Source of the DNA: JAOUEE01 sp051011595
Lineage (GTDB): Bacteria > Actinomycetota > Acidimicrobiia > Acidimicrobiales > SHLQ01
Direction of reading: 5' to 3'
Assembly (NCBI GenBank): GCA_051011595.1
Contig: JBPCTQ010000055.1
Span: 1-11,098 of the forward strand
Length of the DNA: 11,098 bases
A model generated the notes under the pieces. That model saw only the letters and a list, made by a program, of their open reading frames with translations. It had not been told where the DNA came from and ran no database searches. The position numbers and the translations under genes are program-made. The number at the start of each line of letters is the position of its first letter. Position 1 is the first letter of the stretch. Of the stretch, positions 1-7,501 are shown piece by piece.

Positions 1-83
1 CGCACCAGCGTCAGGGCCTGCTCCTCGACAATGGCGATGAGCCGGTTCCACATGATCTGGTTGGTGACAAGATCGATCGACAT
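1..83 (-). CDS. hyuB: HyuB-type hydantoinase/oxoprolinase subunit, N-terminus (partial)
   Basis: Only the first 27 codons are present; the gene runs off the left edge. The visible peptide contains TNQIMWNRLIAIVEEQ, which matches the usual N-terminus of the HyuB/acetone carboxylase alpha family, where a segment of the type 'I..NRL..IVEEQ..TL.R' opens the protein. HyuB pairs with HyuA in ATP-dependent hydrolysis of hydantoins or 5-oxoproline, or in ATP-dependent carboxylation of ketones; the fragment cannot say which. The ATG at 83-81 overlaps the hyuA stop by one base (TGATG). A strong Shine-Dalgarno, GGAGG at 95-91, lies 7 nt upstream inside the end of hyuA. This supports both the start and translational coupling. 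The family is recognised from a short peptide plus the very typical hyuA-hyuB order. Confidence 0.85.
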   Translation of the reverse strand, partial: MSIDLVTNQIMWNRLIAIVEEQALTLV

Positions 84-2158
84 CACCCCTCCTCCCGGCG
101 CCGCCGGATTCTCAGCGTCCCGTCACGCTGCACCACGGCGAGGTGGTGGCTGCCGAGAACGGTGCTGGTCTGGGGTTCGACGATGATTGCGGGCCCGGCC
201 ACGGTGTCGGCGATGGCCAATTCGTCACGCCAGACGACGGCCGACTCGACCGTTGCGGCCGACACCGGGTCATACATTTCCCGTGTCGTGCCGATGCTGA
301 TCGGTGCGCCCGGTTCGATGACGGCGATTGCCTCCGGCGGTTCGATCACCGTGGCCACCCGCACGGCCCAGCTCACCGCCTCGACCGCCAGTCCCTCGAT
401 TGCCCGCCCGAAGAACCGTTCGTAGGTCTTGGTGAACTCCTGGACCAGCGCCTCCGCCGCGAACTGGTCGAATGGACCGATCGGCACCACGACCGGGATC
501 TCCCAGCCCTGACCTCGATACCGCATCGAGACCTGCCGTTCCGACATGAGATCCGCGTCGGCTCCACGCCGCACGAACGATTCGGCCTCCGCCGCCAGCT
601 CGTCGAGCAGGAGACGCACGGCGGCCACGTCGAAATCGTCGGTGGAGGTGTGGAAGCTGCGGATTGCTTCGTAGGAGAACGGAGCCAACAGGAATCCGAT
701 GGCTGAGCCCACACCTGCACCCGGCGGCACCAGCACCTCGTCGATGCCGAGCTTGTCGATGAGCCGCGATGCGTGGAGTGGTGCTCCCCCTCCGAACGCG
801 ATCATCGAGTACCCGGTGAGGTCCTTGCCGTTCTCGACAGCATGGACCCGAGCCGCATTGGCCATGTTCTCGTCGACGATCTCCGAGACCCCGACGGCGG
901 CGGCATGGGAGTCGATGTCCAACCGCTCGCCGATCCCGGTGCGGAGCGCGACTCCGGCGTTCTTCGGCGACAAGGTGATGGATTCGGCGCCGAACGTGTC
1001 CGGGTGCAGGCGACCCAGCTCGAGGTTGGCGTCGGTGACCGTGGGGTCGACACCACCGAGGTCATAGGCGGCCGGACCGGGCGCAGAACCGGCCGAGTGC
1101 GGACCGACGCGTATCCGACCCAGCCGATCGACGCTCGCGATCGAACCTCCCCCGGCGCCGATCTCGATCATCTCGATCACCGGGATGGAGATGGGCATGC
1201 CACTGCCCTTCTTGAAACGAGTGGTTCGTGCCACCTCGAACGTCTTGGCCGTCTGGGGTACCTGATCGTCGATAAGGGCGATCTTGGCCGTGGTACCGCC
1301 CATGTCGTACGACACGATTCGGTCGAGGTGATGCCGAGCGGCCAGATGGGCGGCGAAGATGGCGCCGCCGGCCGGACCGGATTCCACGAGACGAACCGGG
1401 AAGTCGACTGCGGTGTCCACATCGACCAGGCCACCGCCCGAGTGGATCAGATACAGCGGACAGCCGGCACCGAGCTCGGCCAATCCGGATTCGAGGCGGC
1501 GCAGGTAGGACGCCATGAGCGGCTGCACGTAGGCATTCGCGCACACCGTGTTGAAACGTTCGTATTCACGCATCTGCGGCGACACTTCACAACTGATGGA
1601 GACGGCCAGTCCCGGCGCCTCGTCGATGAGCAGGTCGCGGAACCGTCGTTCGTGGTTGCCGTCGCGGTAGCTGTGCAGGAAACCCACCGCAACAGACTCG
1701 TAGCCACCTTCGATGATGCGAGCGATCACGGCACGAGCGGCGGTGTCGTCGAACGGCAACAGGACGTTCCCTCCGGCGTCGAGGCGTTCGGGCACCGTGA
1801 AGCGGTCACTGCGCTGGATCAGCGGCTGCGGCAGCACGATGTTCAGGTCGTACTGCTCGAACCGGCCCTCGGTGCGGGTTTCGATCACATCGCGGAATCC
1901 CTCCGTCGTGACGAGAGCGGTGCGCGCCCCGCGGCGCTCGATGAGCGCATTGGTGGCCAGCGTGGTCCCGTGAATGACCCGGTCGACGGCGGTGAGGTCG
2001 ACGTCGTGCTCGCGGGAGATGGCCTCAATACCGGTGAAGATCCCTTCCTCGGGTGCGGCGTGAGTGGTGAGCACCTTGGTCGACAGGAAGTCGTCGTCGC
2101 GATGCACCACCACATCGGTGAAGGTGCCGCCGACGTCGGCGCCGATCCGGACGGGCAC
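83..2158 (-). CDS. hyuA: HyuA-type hydantoinase/5-oxoprolinase/acetone carboxylase beta family subunit
   Basis: A 691-residue protein from a GTG start, the usual length for HyuA. Seen in order: an ASKHA-type nucleotide-binding start, GADVGGTFTD (6-15); GTTLATN (64-70); ESGPAGG (259-265); a second ASKHA phosphate loop, DMGGTTAK (285-292); GAGGGS (334-339); and a C-terminal Hydant_A_C-like region. The family couples ATP hydrolysis to opening of cyclic amides (hydantoin, 5-oxoproline) or to carboxylation of acetone or acetophenone. The stretch before GAGGGS (RFKKGSGMPISIPVIEMIEIG) resembles, from memory, acetone-carboxylase-like members more than classical oxoprolinases. The frame stays open 51 codons further upstream, but that part is Arg-rich and unlike the family. 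The GTG at 2158 has GAAGGA 6 nt upstream and places the first motif near residue 6. It is probably expressed with the sulfatase upstream and is coupled to hyuB. Substrate unknown. Confidence 0.93.
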   Translation of the reverse strand: MPVRIGADVGGTFTDVVVHRDDDFLSTKVLTTHAAPEEGIFTGIEAISREHDVDLTAVDRVIHGTTLATNALIERRGARTALVTTEGFRDVIETRTEGRFEQYDLNIVLPQPLIQRSDRFTVPERLDAGGNVLLPFDDTAARAVIARIIEGGYESVAVGFLHSYRDGNHERRFRDLLIDEAPGLAVSISCEVSPQMREYERFNTVCANAYVQPLMASYLRRLESGLAELGAGCPLYLIHSGGGLVDVDTAVDFPVRLVESGPAGGAIFAAHLAARHHLDRIVSYDMGGTTAKIALIDDQVPQTAKTFEVARTTRFKKGSGMPISIPVIEMIEIGAGGGSIASVDRLGRIRVGPHSAGSAPGPAAYDLGGVDPTVTDANLELGRLHPDTFGAESITLSPKNAGVALRTGIGERLDIDSHAAAVGVSEIVDENMANAARVHAVENGKDLTGYSMIAFGGGAPLHASRLIDKLGIDEVLVPPGAGVGSAIGFLLAPFSYEAIRSFHTSTDDFDVAAVRLLLDELAAEAESFVRRGADADLMSERQVSMRYRGQGWEIPVVVPIGPFDQFAAEALVQEFTKTYERFFGRAIEGLAVEAVSWAVRVATVIEPPEAIAVIEPGAPISIGTTREMYDPVSAATVESAVVWRDELAIADTVAGPAIIVEPQTSTVLGSHHLAVVQRDGTLRIRRRREEG

Positions 2159-2268
2159 TACTGGTCCTTCGAATGCGCCGCACGGAGCTCGGCGTCGCGG
2201 TTGCGGAACTGCCTCATCGACCCGTGTCCAGGTCCCTCGTCGCGGATGTCTTCCTCGATGATGACCAT
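2158..2268 (-). CDS. Possible small ORF (36 aa) overlapping the hyuA start
   Basis: Reading ATG at 2268 to TAG at 2160-2158 gives 36 residues beginning MVIIEEDIRDEG, charged and hydrophilic, with no motif I recognise. Its stop overlaps the hyuA GTG in TAGTG, the same kind of overlap as hyuA-hyuB, so it could be a leader ORF coupled to hyuA. Against it: no clear Shine-Dalgarno before the ATG. The same frame is simply open all the way down from the in-frame sulfatase stop at 2343-2341, which happens easily in GC-rich DNA. A second in-frame ATG would give 19 residues. It could also be noncoding. Confidence 0.25.
   Translation of the reverse strand: MVIIEEDIRDEGPGHGSMRQFRNRDAELRAAHSKDQ
2165..2170 (-). 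promoter_or_regulatory. Shine-Dalgarno that fixes the hyuA GTG start
   Basis: GAAGGA sits 6 nt upstream of GTG (2158-2156) on the minus strand. It favours the GTG start over the ATG at 2311, which would add 51 atypical residues. Confidence 0.7.
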
Positions 2269-2294
2269 CGTATGTGGTCGCTCGGCGGCCGGCC

Positions 2295-2311
2295 GTGGTC
2301 CCAGGGACCAC
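2295..2311. promoter_or_regulatory. 17-bp perfect palindrome between sulfatase and hyuA
   Basis: GTGGTCCC-A-GGGACCAC: 8-bp arms around a single central base, about 30 bp past the sulfatase stop and 137 bp before hyuA. Outer TGGT/ACCA half-sites recall GntR-type operators in composition, though the classical FadR-like site has a 3-bp centre and this one has 7 bp between those half-sites. In RNA it could fold as a 7-bp GC-rich hairpin with a 3-nt loop. No U-run follows on the minus strand, so a canonical intrinsic terminator is unlikely. Operator, attenuator and processing hairpin remain possible. Confidence 0.45.
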
Positions 2312-2340
2312 CCGCCGTCAACCGGCGACGATTTGGATCG

Positions 2341-4701
2341 TTACTGTCGAGCCATGATGCGGTGGTAGGTCTGCTCGGGCTCCTCGGTGTGGCTGACGTC
2401 GTCGTCCTCGACGTCGATCTGCACCCAGTCGATCCCACCGGTGAAGACGTTGTCGGGGCCCTCGCCGTAGGCATCGACAACCGGCGAGGCGGTGTCCTGG
2501 CTGATGTCCATCGTCTCATCGGCCGAGAAGATGAACGGCACGGTCCGGTCGATGCGGCCTTCGGCCACGTTGGCCCCCTCCACGAGCAGCGTGCCCGTGC
2601 CGCCGGCACCAGGCTGGCCCCCGTCGAAGTCGAACTGGTACTGCACCGCCACCTCACCGACCGGCAGCACGTCGGGTGCGGTGACGGTGTAGATCTCACT
2701 GCCGAACCAGTTGTGGGTGTAAGCCAGACGCCCGTCGAGCACGTAGAGGGCCCAACCGGCGAATCGGCCGCCCTGGGCGACGATCACACCATTGGCGCCG
2801 TCGTCGGGGATCTGCAGTTGCGCCGAGACGACGTGGCTGCGGTTCTTCACGTTGAGGAGGGTGTTCTCCATCAGATGGGTCATCCCCGCACCGAAACGCT
2901 GAGTCGTGCGCCCGGCCTGGAGCTCAGGTCGTCCGGCGATCGCGGCGTTGAATCGTTCGCCGGTTCGGTCGTCGATCGGGAACACGTTGTACTTGGCCGC
3001 CTCGATGATGAACACCTCCTGCAGCTCGCGCAGTTTGTCGGGCATTTCGGCCGACAGGTCGTGGGCCTGGGACCAATCAGTGGTGGTGTCGTAGAGCTCC
3101 CACACGTCATCGGACAGGGCCAGGGTCTCGACCCCACCCATCTCCCACGGGGTTCGGTGTTTGGTGACCGCTGTCCACCCGTCCTTGTAGATGCCCCGGT
3201 GGCCGAACATCGCGAAGGACTGCGTGGTGTGCCGCTCGTCGGCACCGCCGTCGTCGAACGTGTAGTTCATGGCCACACCCTCGATCGGTTTCTGGGCGAT
3301 GCCGTTCACCGAATACGGCTGGGGTAGGCCGGCCGCCTCCAGGATCGTGGGCGCGACATCGATCACATGATGGAACTGCTGGCGAATCTCGCCCTTGGCG
3401 TCGATGCCGTTGGGCCAGTGCAACACCATCCCGTTGCGGGTGCCGCCCCAATGAGAGGCCACTTGTTTGGTCCACTGATACGGAGCGTTCATGGCGTGAG
3501 CCCAGCCCACCGGATAGTGGTTGAACGCCCGAGCCGATCCGATCTCATCGAGGCGAGGAAGGATCTCGTCCACCGTCTCGGGGATCCCGTTGAGGGCCTT
3601 CAACTCGTTGAAGGTGCCGTCCAGGCCCCCCTCGGCCGACGCACCGTTGTCGCCGGCGATGTAGATGACAATCGTGTCGTCGAGCACACCCATGTCGTCC
3701 AGCGCATCGATGAGCCGGCCCGTGTGGAAGTCGGTGTGTTCGGCAAAACCGGCGTAGGTCTCCATCAAGCGGGCCGCCACCAACTTCTTGTCATCGGACA
3801 GGTCGTCCCAGTCCGACACCCCGGGCGGTTTCCCGCTGAGATCGGTGCCCTGGGGCACAATGCCTTTCTCGATCTGGGCGGCCAGCGTTTCGGCCCTGAC
3901 CTGATCCCAACCTCGATCGAATCGACCGTGGTACTTCTCGATCCACTCGGGCGGGGCGTGATGGGGGGCGTGGGTGGCGCCGTACGACATGTACATGAAG
4001 AACGGTTTGTCGGGGGTCATGGCCTGTTGACCCTGCACCCAGGCGATGGCCTGGTCGATCTGCTCCTCGGTGATGTGATACCCCTCCGCCGCGGTCGCCC
4101 GCGGTTCGGTCGGCGTCGTGCCCTCGTACAGCGTCGGCTCCCACTGGTTGGTCTCACCGCCGACGAAACCCCAGAACTTCTCGAAGCCGTCGCCGGTGGG
4201 CCACCGATCGAACGGGCCCGATACCGACACCTCCCAGGTGGGGGTCTGGTGCATCTTGCCGAACGCCGCGGTGTTGTAGCCGTTGAGCCGAAGCGTCTCG
4301 GCCAGCGGAGCCACGGTGTTGGGGCGCACCGAGGTGTTGCCCGGCATCGAGGTGGCCACCTCACACACCGAGCCCATCTCGGCGGAGTGGTGGTTGCGGC
4401 CGGTCAGCAACGCCTGGCGAGTGGGCGAGCACAACGCAGTGGTGTGGAATCGGTTGTACGTCAACCCGCCCTCGGCCAGCCTCGCCAAGGTCGGCATCTC
4501 GCACGGACCGCCGAAGTGCGACGTCGCCCCGAACCCCATGTCGTCGATGAGCACGATGAGTACGTTCGGAGCCCCCTCGGGCGGACGGAGCGGCGCTATT
4601 GCCGGCGCGGACGTCTGGCTGGCGTGCATTGCCGGGTCCGCGTGCACGGGGAGGTCGGGGATCGGGAGTATCTCTCGTCCGATCTTGGGGTCCTGAGCCA
4701 T
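2341..4701 (-). CDS. Type I (formylglycine-dependent) arylsulfatase, AtsA/AtsD-like
   Basis: A 786-residue sulfatase, close to the roughly 787 residues I recall for mycobacterial AtsA and AtsD, and longer than the Pseudomonas arylsulfatase. Type I sulfatases hydrolyse sulfate esters using a formylglycine made from Cys. Visible: metal ligands in LIDDMG (D53, D54); signature CSPTRQALLTG with the converted Cys at C91; second signature GYNTAAFGKMH (141-151, K149, H151); H244 in GATHAPHH; metal ligands GDNG (D351, N352); K412 and H417 before GGTRNGM. The last ~200 residues form an extra C-terminal domain, probably beta-rich. No signal peptide is visible, so it should be cytoplasmic. No formylglycine-generating enzyme lies in the window. 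The chosen ATG has AGGAGA 5 nt upstream; an ATG 18 codons earlier lacks support. It is divergent from a LuxR-family regulator and leads into hyuAB. The substrate cannot be read from sequence. Confidence 0.95.
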   Translation of the reverse strand: MAQDPKIGREILPIPDLPVHADPAMHASQTSAPAIAPLRPPEGAPNVLIVLIDDMGFGATSHFGGPCEMPTLARLAEGGLTYNRFHTTALCSPTRQALLTGRNHHSAEMGSVCEVATSMPGNTSVRPNTVAPLAETLRLNGYNTAAFGKMHQTPTWEVSVSGPFDRWPTGDGFEKFWGFVGGETNQWEPTLYEGTTPTEPRATAAEGYHITEEQIDQAIAWVQGQQAMTPDKPFFMYMSYGATHAPHHAPPEWIEKYHGRFDRGWDQVRAETLAAQIEKGIVPQGTDLSGKPPGVSDWDDLSDDKKLVAARLMETYAGFAEHTDFHTGRLIDALDDMGVLDDTIVIYIAGDNGASAEGGLDGTFNELKALNGIPETVDEILPRLDEIGSARAFNHYPVGWAHAMNAPYQWTKQVASHWGGTRNGMVLHWPNGIDAKGEIRQQFHHVIDVAPTILEAAGLPQPYSVNGIAQKPIEGVAMNYTFDDGGADERHTTQSFAMFGHRGIYKDGWTAVTKHRTPWEMGGVETLALSDDVWELYDTTTDWSQAHDLSAEMPDKLRELQEVFIIEAAKYNVFPIDDRTGERFNAAIAGRPELQAGRTTQRFGAGMTHLMENTLLNVKNRSHVVSAQLQIPDDGANGVIVAQGGRFAGWALYVLDGRLAYTHNWFGSEIYTVTAPDVLPVGEVAVQYQFDFDGGQPGAGGTGTLLVEGANVAEGRIDRTVPFIFSADETMDISQDTASPVVDAYGEGPDNVFTGGIDWVQIDVEDDDVSHTEEPEQTYHRIMARQ

Positions 4702-4706
4702 CGTCG

Positions 4707-4712
4707 TCTCCT
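4707..4712 (-). promoter_or_regulatory. Shine-Dalgarno that fixes the sulfatase start
   Basis: AGGAGA on the minus strand, 5 nt before ATG (4701-4699). It supports this start over the in-frame ATG 18 codons upstream. Confidence 0.7.
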
Positions 4713-4841
4713 GGTCGATCGGCAGGCGCCGACTGGCGCAACCGGTGGGCGACACCTTCGCTCATCGGACCCGCGGAGTCGAGCCGGCCTGCATGCAACA
4801 TCGAACGCCGGCGGGTGAGCGCACCGCGGCTCGATCCCCTC

Positions 4842-4871
4842 TTCACCACCACGGTCTCGTCCGCCTAGCAT
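4842..4871 (+). promoter_or_regulatory. Candidate promoter of the LuxR-family regulator (near-leaderless)
   Basis: TTCACC (4842-4847), an 18-bp spacer and TAGCAT (4866-4871) form a plausible sigma-70-type promoter. The -10 ends only 9 bp before the ATG at 4881. Transcription would start at or within a few bases of the start codon. That fits the lack of a spaced Shine-Dalgarno and the frequency of leaderless mRNAs in actinobacteria. Neither hexamer is a strong match. Confidence 0.35.
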
Positions 4872-4880
4872 CACCCGGAA

Positions 4881-7133
4881 ATGTCAGAGGACTACGCGGG
4901 CGAGACCAGCAGCTTCGAATCACCGGTAGTGGCGCGCGCCAAGCTGCTCCCTCCCCGGCTTCGCCTGGAGGCGGTCCCCCGCCCCGCGCTGGTGGATGCG
5001 GTCCAGGACTCGACCTGTCGGCTCACCACCATCTCGGGGCCGGCCGGTTCGGGGAAGTCCACCCTCATGGCCCAATGCCATGCCGCCGCAACCAAGGCGG
5101 TCTGGCTCACCCTTGATCGGGCCGACAACGACCCGGTGGTCTTGTGGTGGTCGCTGATCGAAGGCCTCGCCGGCATCTTGCCCGGCTTCGGCAACGAGTA
5201 CCGGCATCGCTTGATGACCGGCGGCGCGGCCGTGCTCGACGACATCGTTTCATCGGTGGCCAACGAGCTGGCGACGCGACGCGGGCCGGTTCAGCTGTTC
5301 ATCGACGACGTCCACGTGCTCGAAGACGCCACCTGCCTCCGGTCGATCCACGCCCTCGTCACACAGGTCCCGGCCGAAGTACGGGTGGTGTTGGCGTCAC
5401 GGACCATCAATCCCATTCCGGTCGCCCGCTTTCGGGTCGAGGGCGACCTCCTGCAGATATCCGCTGACCAGCTCGCCCTGTCCGAACTCGAGGCCCAACA
5501 GCTGCTCGCGGGCCTGGGAGCAATCCTCGAACCTGCGCCCATGCGCATTCTCGTCGAACGCACCGAAGGGTGGCCGGCCGGGCTCCACCTGGCCGCCATG
5601 GCACTGGCCCGTTCCGGCGACCCCGATGACTTCGTCCAGATCTTCCGTGGCACCGACCGCGACGTCTCGGACTATCTGGTGGCGGAGGTCCTCGAGACGG
5701 TCGGTCCCGAGGAGCAGCGGTTCATGATGGAGACGTCGATCCTCGAGCGACTGTCAGGCGAGTTGTGCGACTCGGTCACTGGGCTCACCGACAGTGGGCA
5801 ACATCTGCGCCGACTGGAGGAGTCCAACGCCTTCGTGGTGCCACTCGATCGTGTCGGAAGCTGGTATCGGTACCACCATCTGTTCGCCGAGGTGTTGGCC
5901 AGCCAGCTCGCCCGGCGCGGCAAGTCCGATGTACAACAACTCCACTCTCGGGCCTTCGACTGGTACTGCCGACACGGGTTCATCGACGATGCGATCGGCC
6001 ACGGCCTGGCCGCCGGTCGGGTCGACGAGGCCGGCGATCTGGTGTGTCGATACTGGTTCGAGCTGCTCAACACCGGCCGCATCCGGACTGCGCTCGGGCT
6101 GGTGGAACGTTTCAGCCCCGAACAGATCCTCGAACATCAGCCCTTGACCAATGCGGCGGCGCTCATCCATGCCTTTGCGGGTGATCTCGATCAAGCTCGC
6201 CAGTATCTCGACGCCGCCGGACGCGGATCGGCCGACGGGCCCGCTCCCGACGGGGCAGCCAGCCTGAAATCGTCGCTCGCGCTCGCCAAGGCCTCCCTGG
6301 CCCTCGACGGTGTATCCCAGGCCGAGGCCGACGCCGAGCTGGCCTTCGAGCTCGAACCTCCCGACAGCCCCTGGCGACCGCTGGCGGCCTTGATCGTCGG
6401 TCTGGCCCGAATGATGAAGGACGATGTCTCGGGAGCATCCTCGTTCCTCGACATCGCCTTCGCTTCCCCCGATGAAGCAATCAGCACCTATGCCCAGGCC
6501 GAGTTGGCGCTGGGCCTGCTGGAACATGGGGAGATCGACCAGGCCGGCGCCATGGCCCGCGACGCGGGGCGGAGGGTTCGTGAGACCGGCCTCGACGACC
6601 TGATCTCGGCGGCCACCATCTTCGCCACCGAGGCCCTCACGAGCCTGGCTGCCGACAACCGACAGCAGGCCGCATTCGCCCTCGACTCGGCCGCCCGGCC
6701 CATCGAAATCGCCTCCAACGCCCTGCCCATGGACGCCATGAACGCCCAGATCCTGCTGGCCGACGCCGCCCTCGAGCTCGGTCGGGACGAAGTGGCCATG
6801 ACCTACCTGAACCGGGCCACCCGGCTGGCGGCGACCTTTCCCGACACCGGCGCCATGAACGCCAAGCTCAACCTCCTGCGGGCTCGATACAAGCAGTCTG
6901 ATCGCGAGCCGGCCTCCGATCAGGGCGAGTCTTCCCCGTTCACCGAACGGGAGATCGCCGTGCTGGCGTTGCTGCCCACCGGCCTGACCACCCGCGAAAT
7001 CGGCGAAGAGCTGTTTCTGTCGAGGAACACGATCAAGACGTACATGCGGCGGGCGTACCGCAAGCTCGGCGTGTCCTCGCGCGCCGAAGCAATCGACCGG
7101 GCCCGAGACATCGGTTTGCTCCCGGCCGAATGA
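4881..7133 (+). CDS. MalT-like STAND ATPase transcriptional regulator, LuxR family
   Basis: A 750-residue regulator. Seen in order: the MalT-type opening VARAKLLPPR (17-26) and a following RP motif; Walker A GPAGSGKST (53-61); Walker B LFIDDVH (139-145, D142/D143); a region like the MalT winged-helix part with EGWPAGLHLAA; Ala/Leu-rich helices from about 330 to 680 that look like a TPR-type sensor; and a C-terminal LuxR HTH (about 687-745) with FTERE and SRNTIKTYMRRAYRKLG. Proteins of this class oligomerise with ATP and an inducer, then activate nearby promoters. At 750 residues it is shorter than E. coli MalT (about 901), mostly through a shorter sensor. It is divergent from sulfatase-hyuAB, so control of that operon is the simplest inference. 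The start has no well-spaced Shine-Dalgarno; GGAA abuts the ATG, fitting a near-leaderless mRNA. Confidence 0.93.
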   Translation: MSEDYAGETSSFESPVVARAKLLPPRLRLEAVPRPALVDAVQDSTCRLTTISGPAGSGKSTLMAQCHAAATKAVWLTLDRADNDPVVLWWSLIEGLAGILPGFGNEYRHRLMTGGAAVLDDIVSSVANELATRRGPVQLFIDDVHVLEDATCLRSIHALVTQVPAEVRVVLASRTINPIPVARFRVEGDLLQISADQLALSELEAQQLLAGLGAILEPAPMRILVERTEGWPAGLHLAAMALARSGDPDDFVQIFRGTDRDVSDYLVAEVLETVGPEEQRFMMETSILERLSGELCDSVTGLTDSGQHLRRLEESNAFVVPLDRVGSWYRYHHLFAEVLASQLARRGKSDVQQLHSRAFDWYCRHGFIDDAIGHGLAAGRVDEAGDLVCRYWFELLNTGRIRTALGLVERFSPEQILEHQPLTNAAALIHAFAGDLDQARQYLDAAGRGSADGPAPDGAASLKSSLALAKASLALDGVSQAEADAELAFELEPPDSPWRPLAALIVGLARMMKDDVSGASSFLDIAFASPDEAISTYAQAELALGLLEHGEIDQAGAMARDAGRRVRETGLDDLISAATIFATEALTSLAADNRQQAAFALDSAARPIEIASNALPMDAMNAQILLADAALELGRDEVAMTYLNRATRLAATFPDTGAMNAKLNLLRARYKQSDREPASDQGESSPFTEREIAVLALLPTGLTTREIGEELFLSRNTIKTYMRRAYRKLGVSSRAEAIDRARDIGLLPAE

Positions 7134-7145
7134 GCGGGGGCGCCG

Positions 7146-7487
7146 TCAACGCCGCGGCCGGCCGGTTCGCTTCGACACCGCCCGCTTGAAACGGGCGTCC
7201 AGATAGGCGGCAATGAGACTGATGCCGACCACGATGTACGCCACAGTGAAGAGCTTCGAGCCATCGGTCGTCGGGGAGAAGTCGCCGAACCCGACGGTGG
7301 TAGCGGCCACGACGCTGAAGTAGAACGAGTCCACCCAGCTCCATTCCTCGAGCCAGTGGTAGACCACGGTTCCGGTCAGGATCAGGGTCATCGCCGCACC
7401 GGCCAGGTACTGGTAGCGCCGCTGATCATCATCGGATGCGACGTCGGGCGGGGGCGATGGCGGTTCGTCTCGCGGTGCTTCGCTCAT
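7146..7487 (-). CDS. Small two-TM potassium channel (Ion_trans_2)
   Basis: A 113-residue membrane protein with minimal K+ channel architecture. It has a Pro/Asp-rich cytoplasmic N-terminus (1-27), TM1 (about 28-45), a pore helix (about 51-62) and the selectivity filter TTVGFGD (63-69), where Phe replaces the usual Tyr. TM2 (about 78-97) is followed by a basic tail (RFKRAVSKRTGRPRR). Family members assemble as tetramers and pass K+ down its gradient. There is no RCK or cyclic-nucleotide domain, so no ligand gating is visible. Its stop is 12 bp from the stop of the convergent regulator. AAAAGGG lies only 2 nt before the ATG, a poor spacing, so the start is somewhat uncertain. It lies 52 bp downstream of the DUF6325 gene on the same strand and may be co-transcribed. 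Confidence 0.9.
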   Translation of the reverse strand: MSEAPRDEPPSPPPDVASDDDQRRYQYLAGAAMTLILTGTVVYHWLEEWSWVDSFYFSVVAATTVGFGDFSPTTDGSKLFTVAYIVVGISLIAAYLDARFKRAVSKRTGRPRR

Positions 7488-7501
7488 GGCCCTTTTCTAG
7501 A

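Larger units (their letters stand above)
4702..4880. promoter_or_regulatory. Divergent regulatory region, sulfatase / LuxR-family regulator
   Basis: These 179 bp separate the divergent starts and must hold both promoters. Visible inverted repeats: GCGCC-GACT-GGCGC (4726-4739), just upstream of the sulfatase Shine-Dalgarno, where it could be a 5'-UTR hairpin or operator; and the 8-bp palindrome TGCATGCA (4790-4797), near the middle. I see no convincing -35/-10 pair for the sulfatase direction. The plus-strand candidate promoter is listed separately. The region is the natural place for the MalT-like regulator to bind, but no repeated operator motif stands out. Confidence 0.55.

Noticed and set aside
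2159..2311. 51-codon upstream extension of HyuA to the ATG at 2311
   Set aside because: Arg-rich residues unlike the family; the GTG at 2158 has a well-spaced GAAGGA and places the first motif correctly.
773..2368. 531-codon plus-strand ORF opposite hyuA
   Set aside because: Arg/Asp/Gly/His-rich with no family motifs. It mirrors the strongly biased third positions of hyuA, which is well supported by motifs and Shine-Dalgarno.
2173..3327. 384-codon plus-strand ORF across the sulfatase end and the gap
   Set aside because: Antisense shadow of the sulfatase with no motif; it also covers the intergenic palindrome.
3367..4818. 483-codon plus-strand ORF opposite the sulfatase
   Set aside because: Shadow frame of the sulfatase; low-complexity basic composition, no recognisable domain.
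7134..7145. Bidirectional terminator between the convergent regulator and K+ channel genes
   Set aside because: Only 12 bp separate the stops. Nearby GC-rich repeats (GGCG...CGCC) have short arms and no T-runs.
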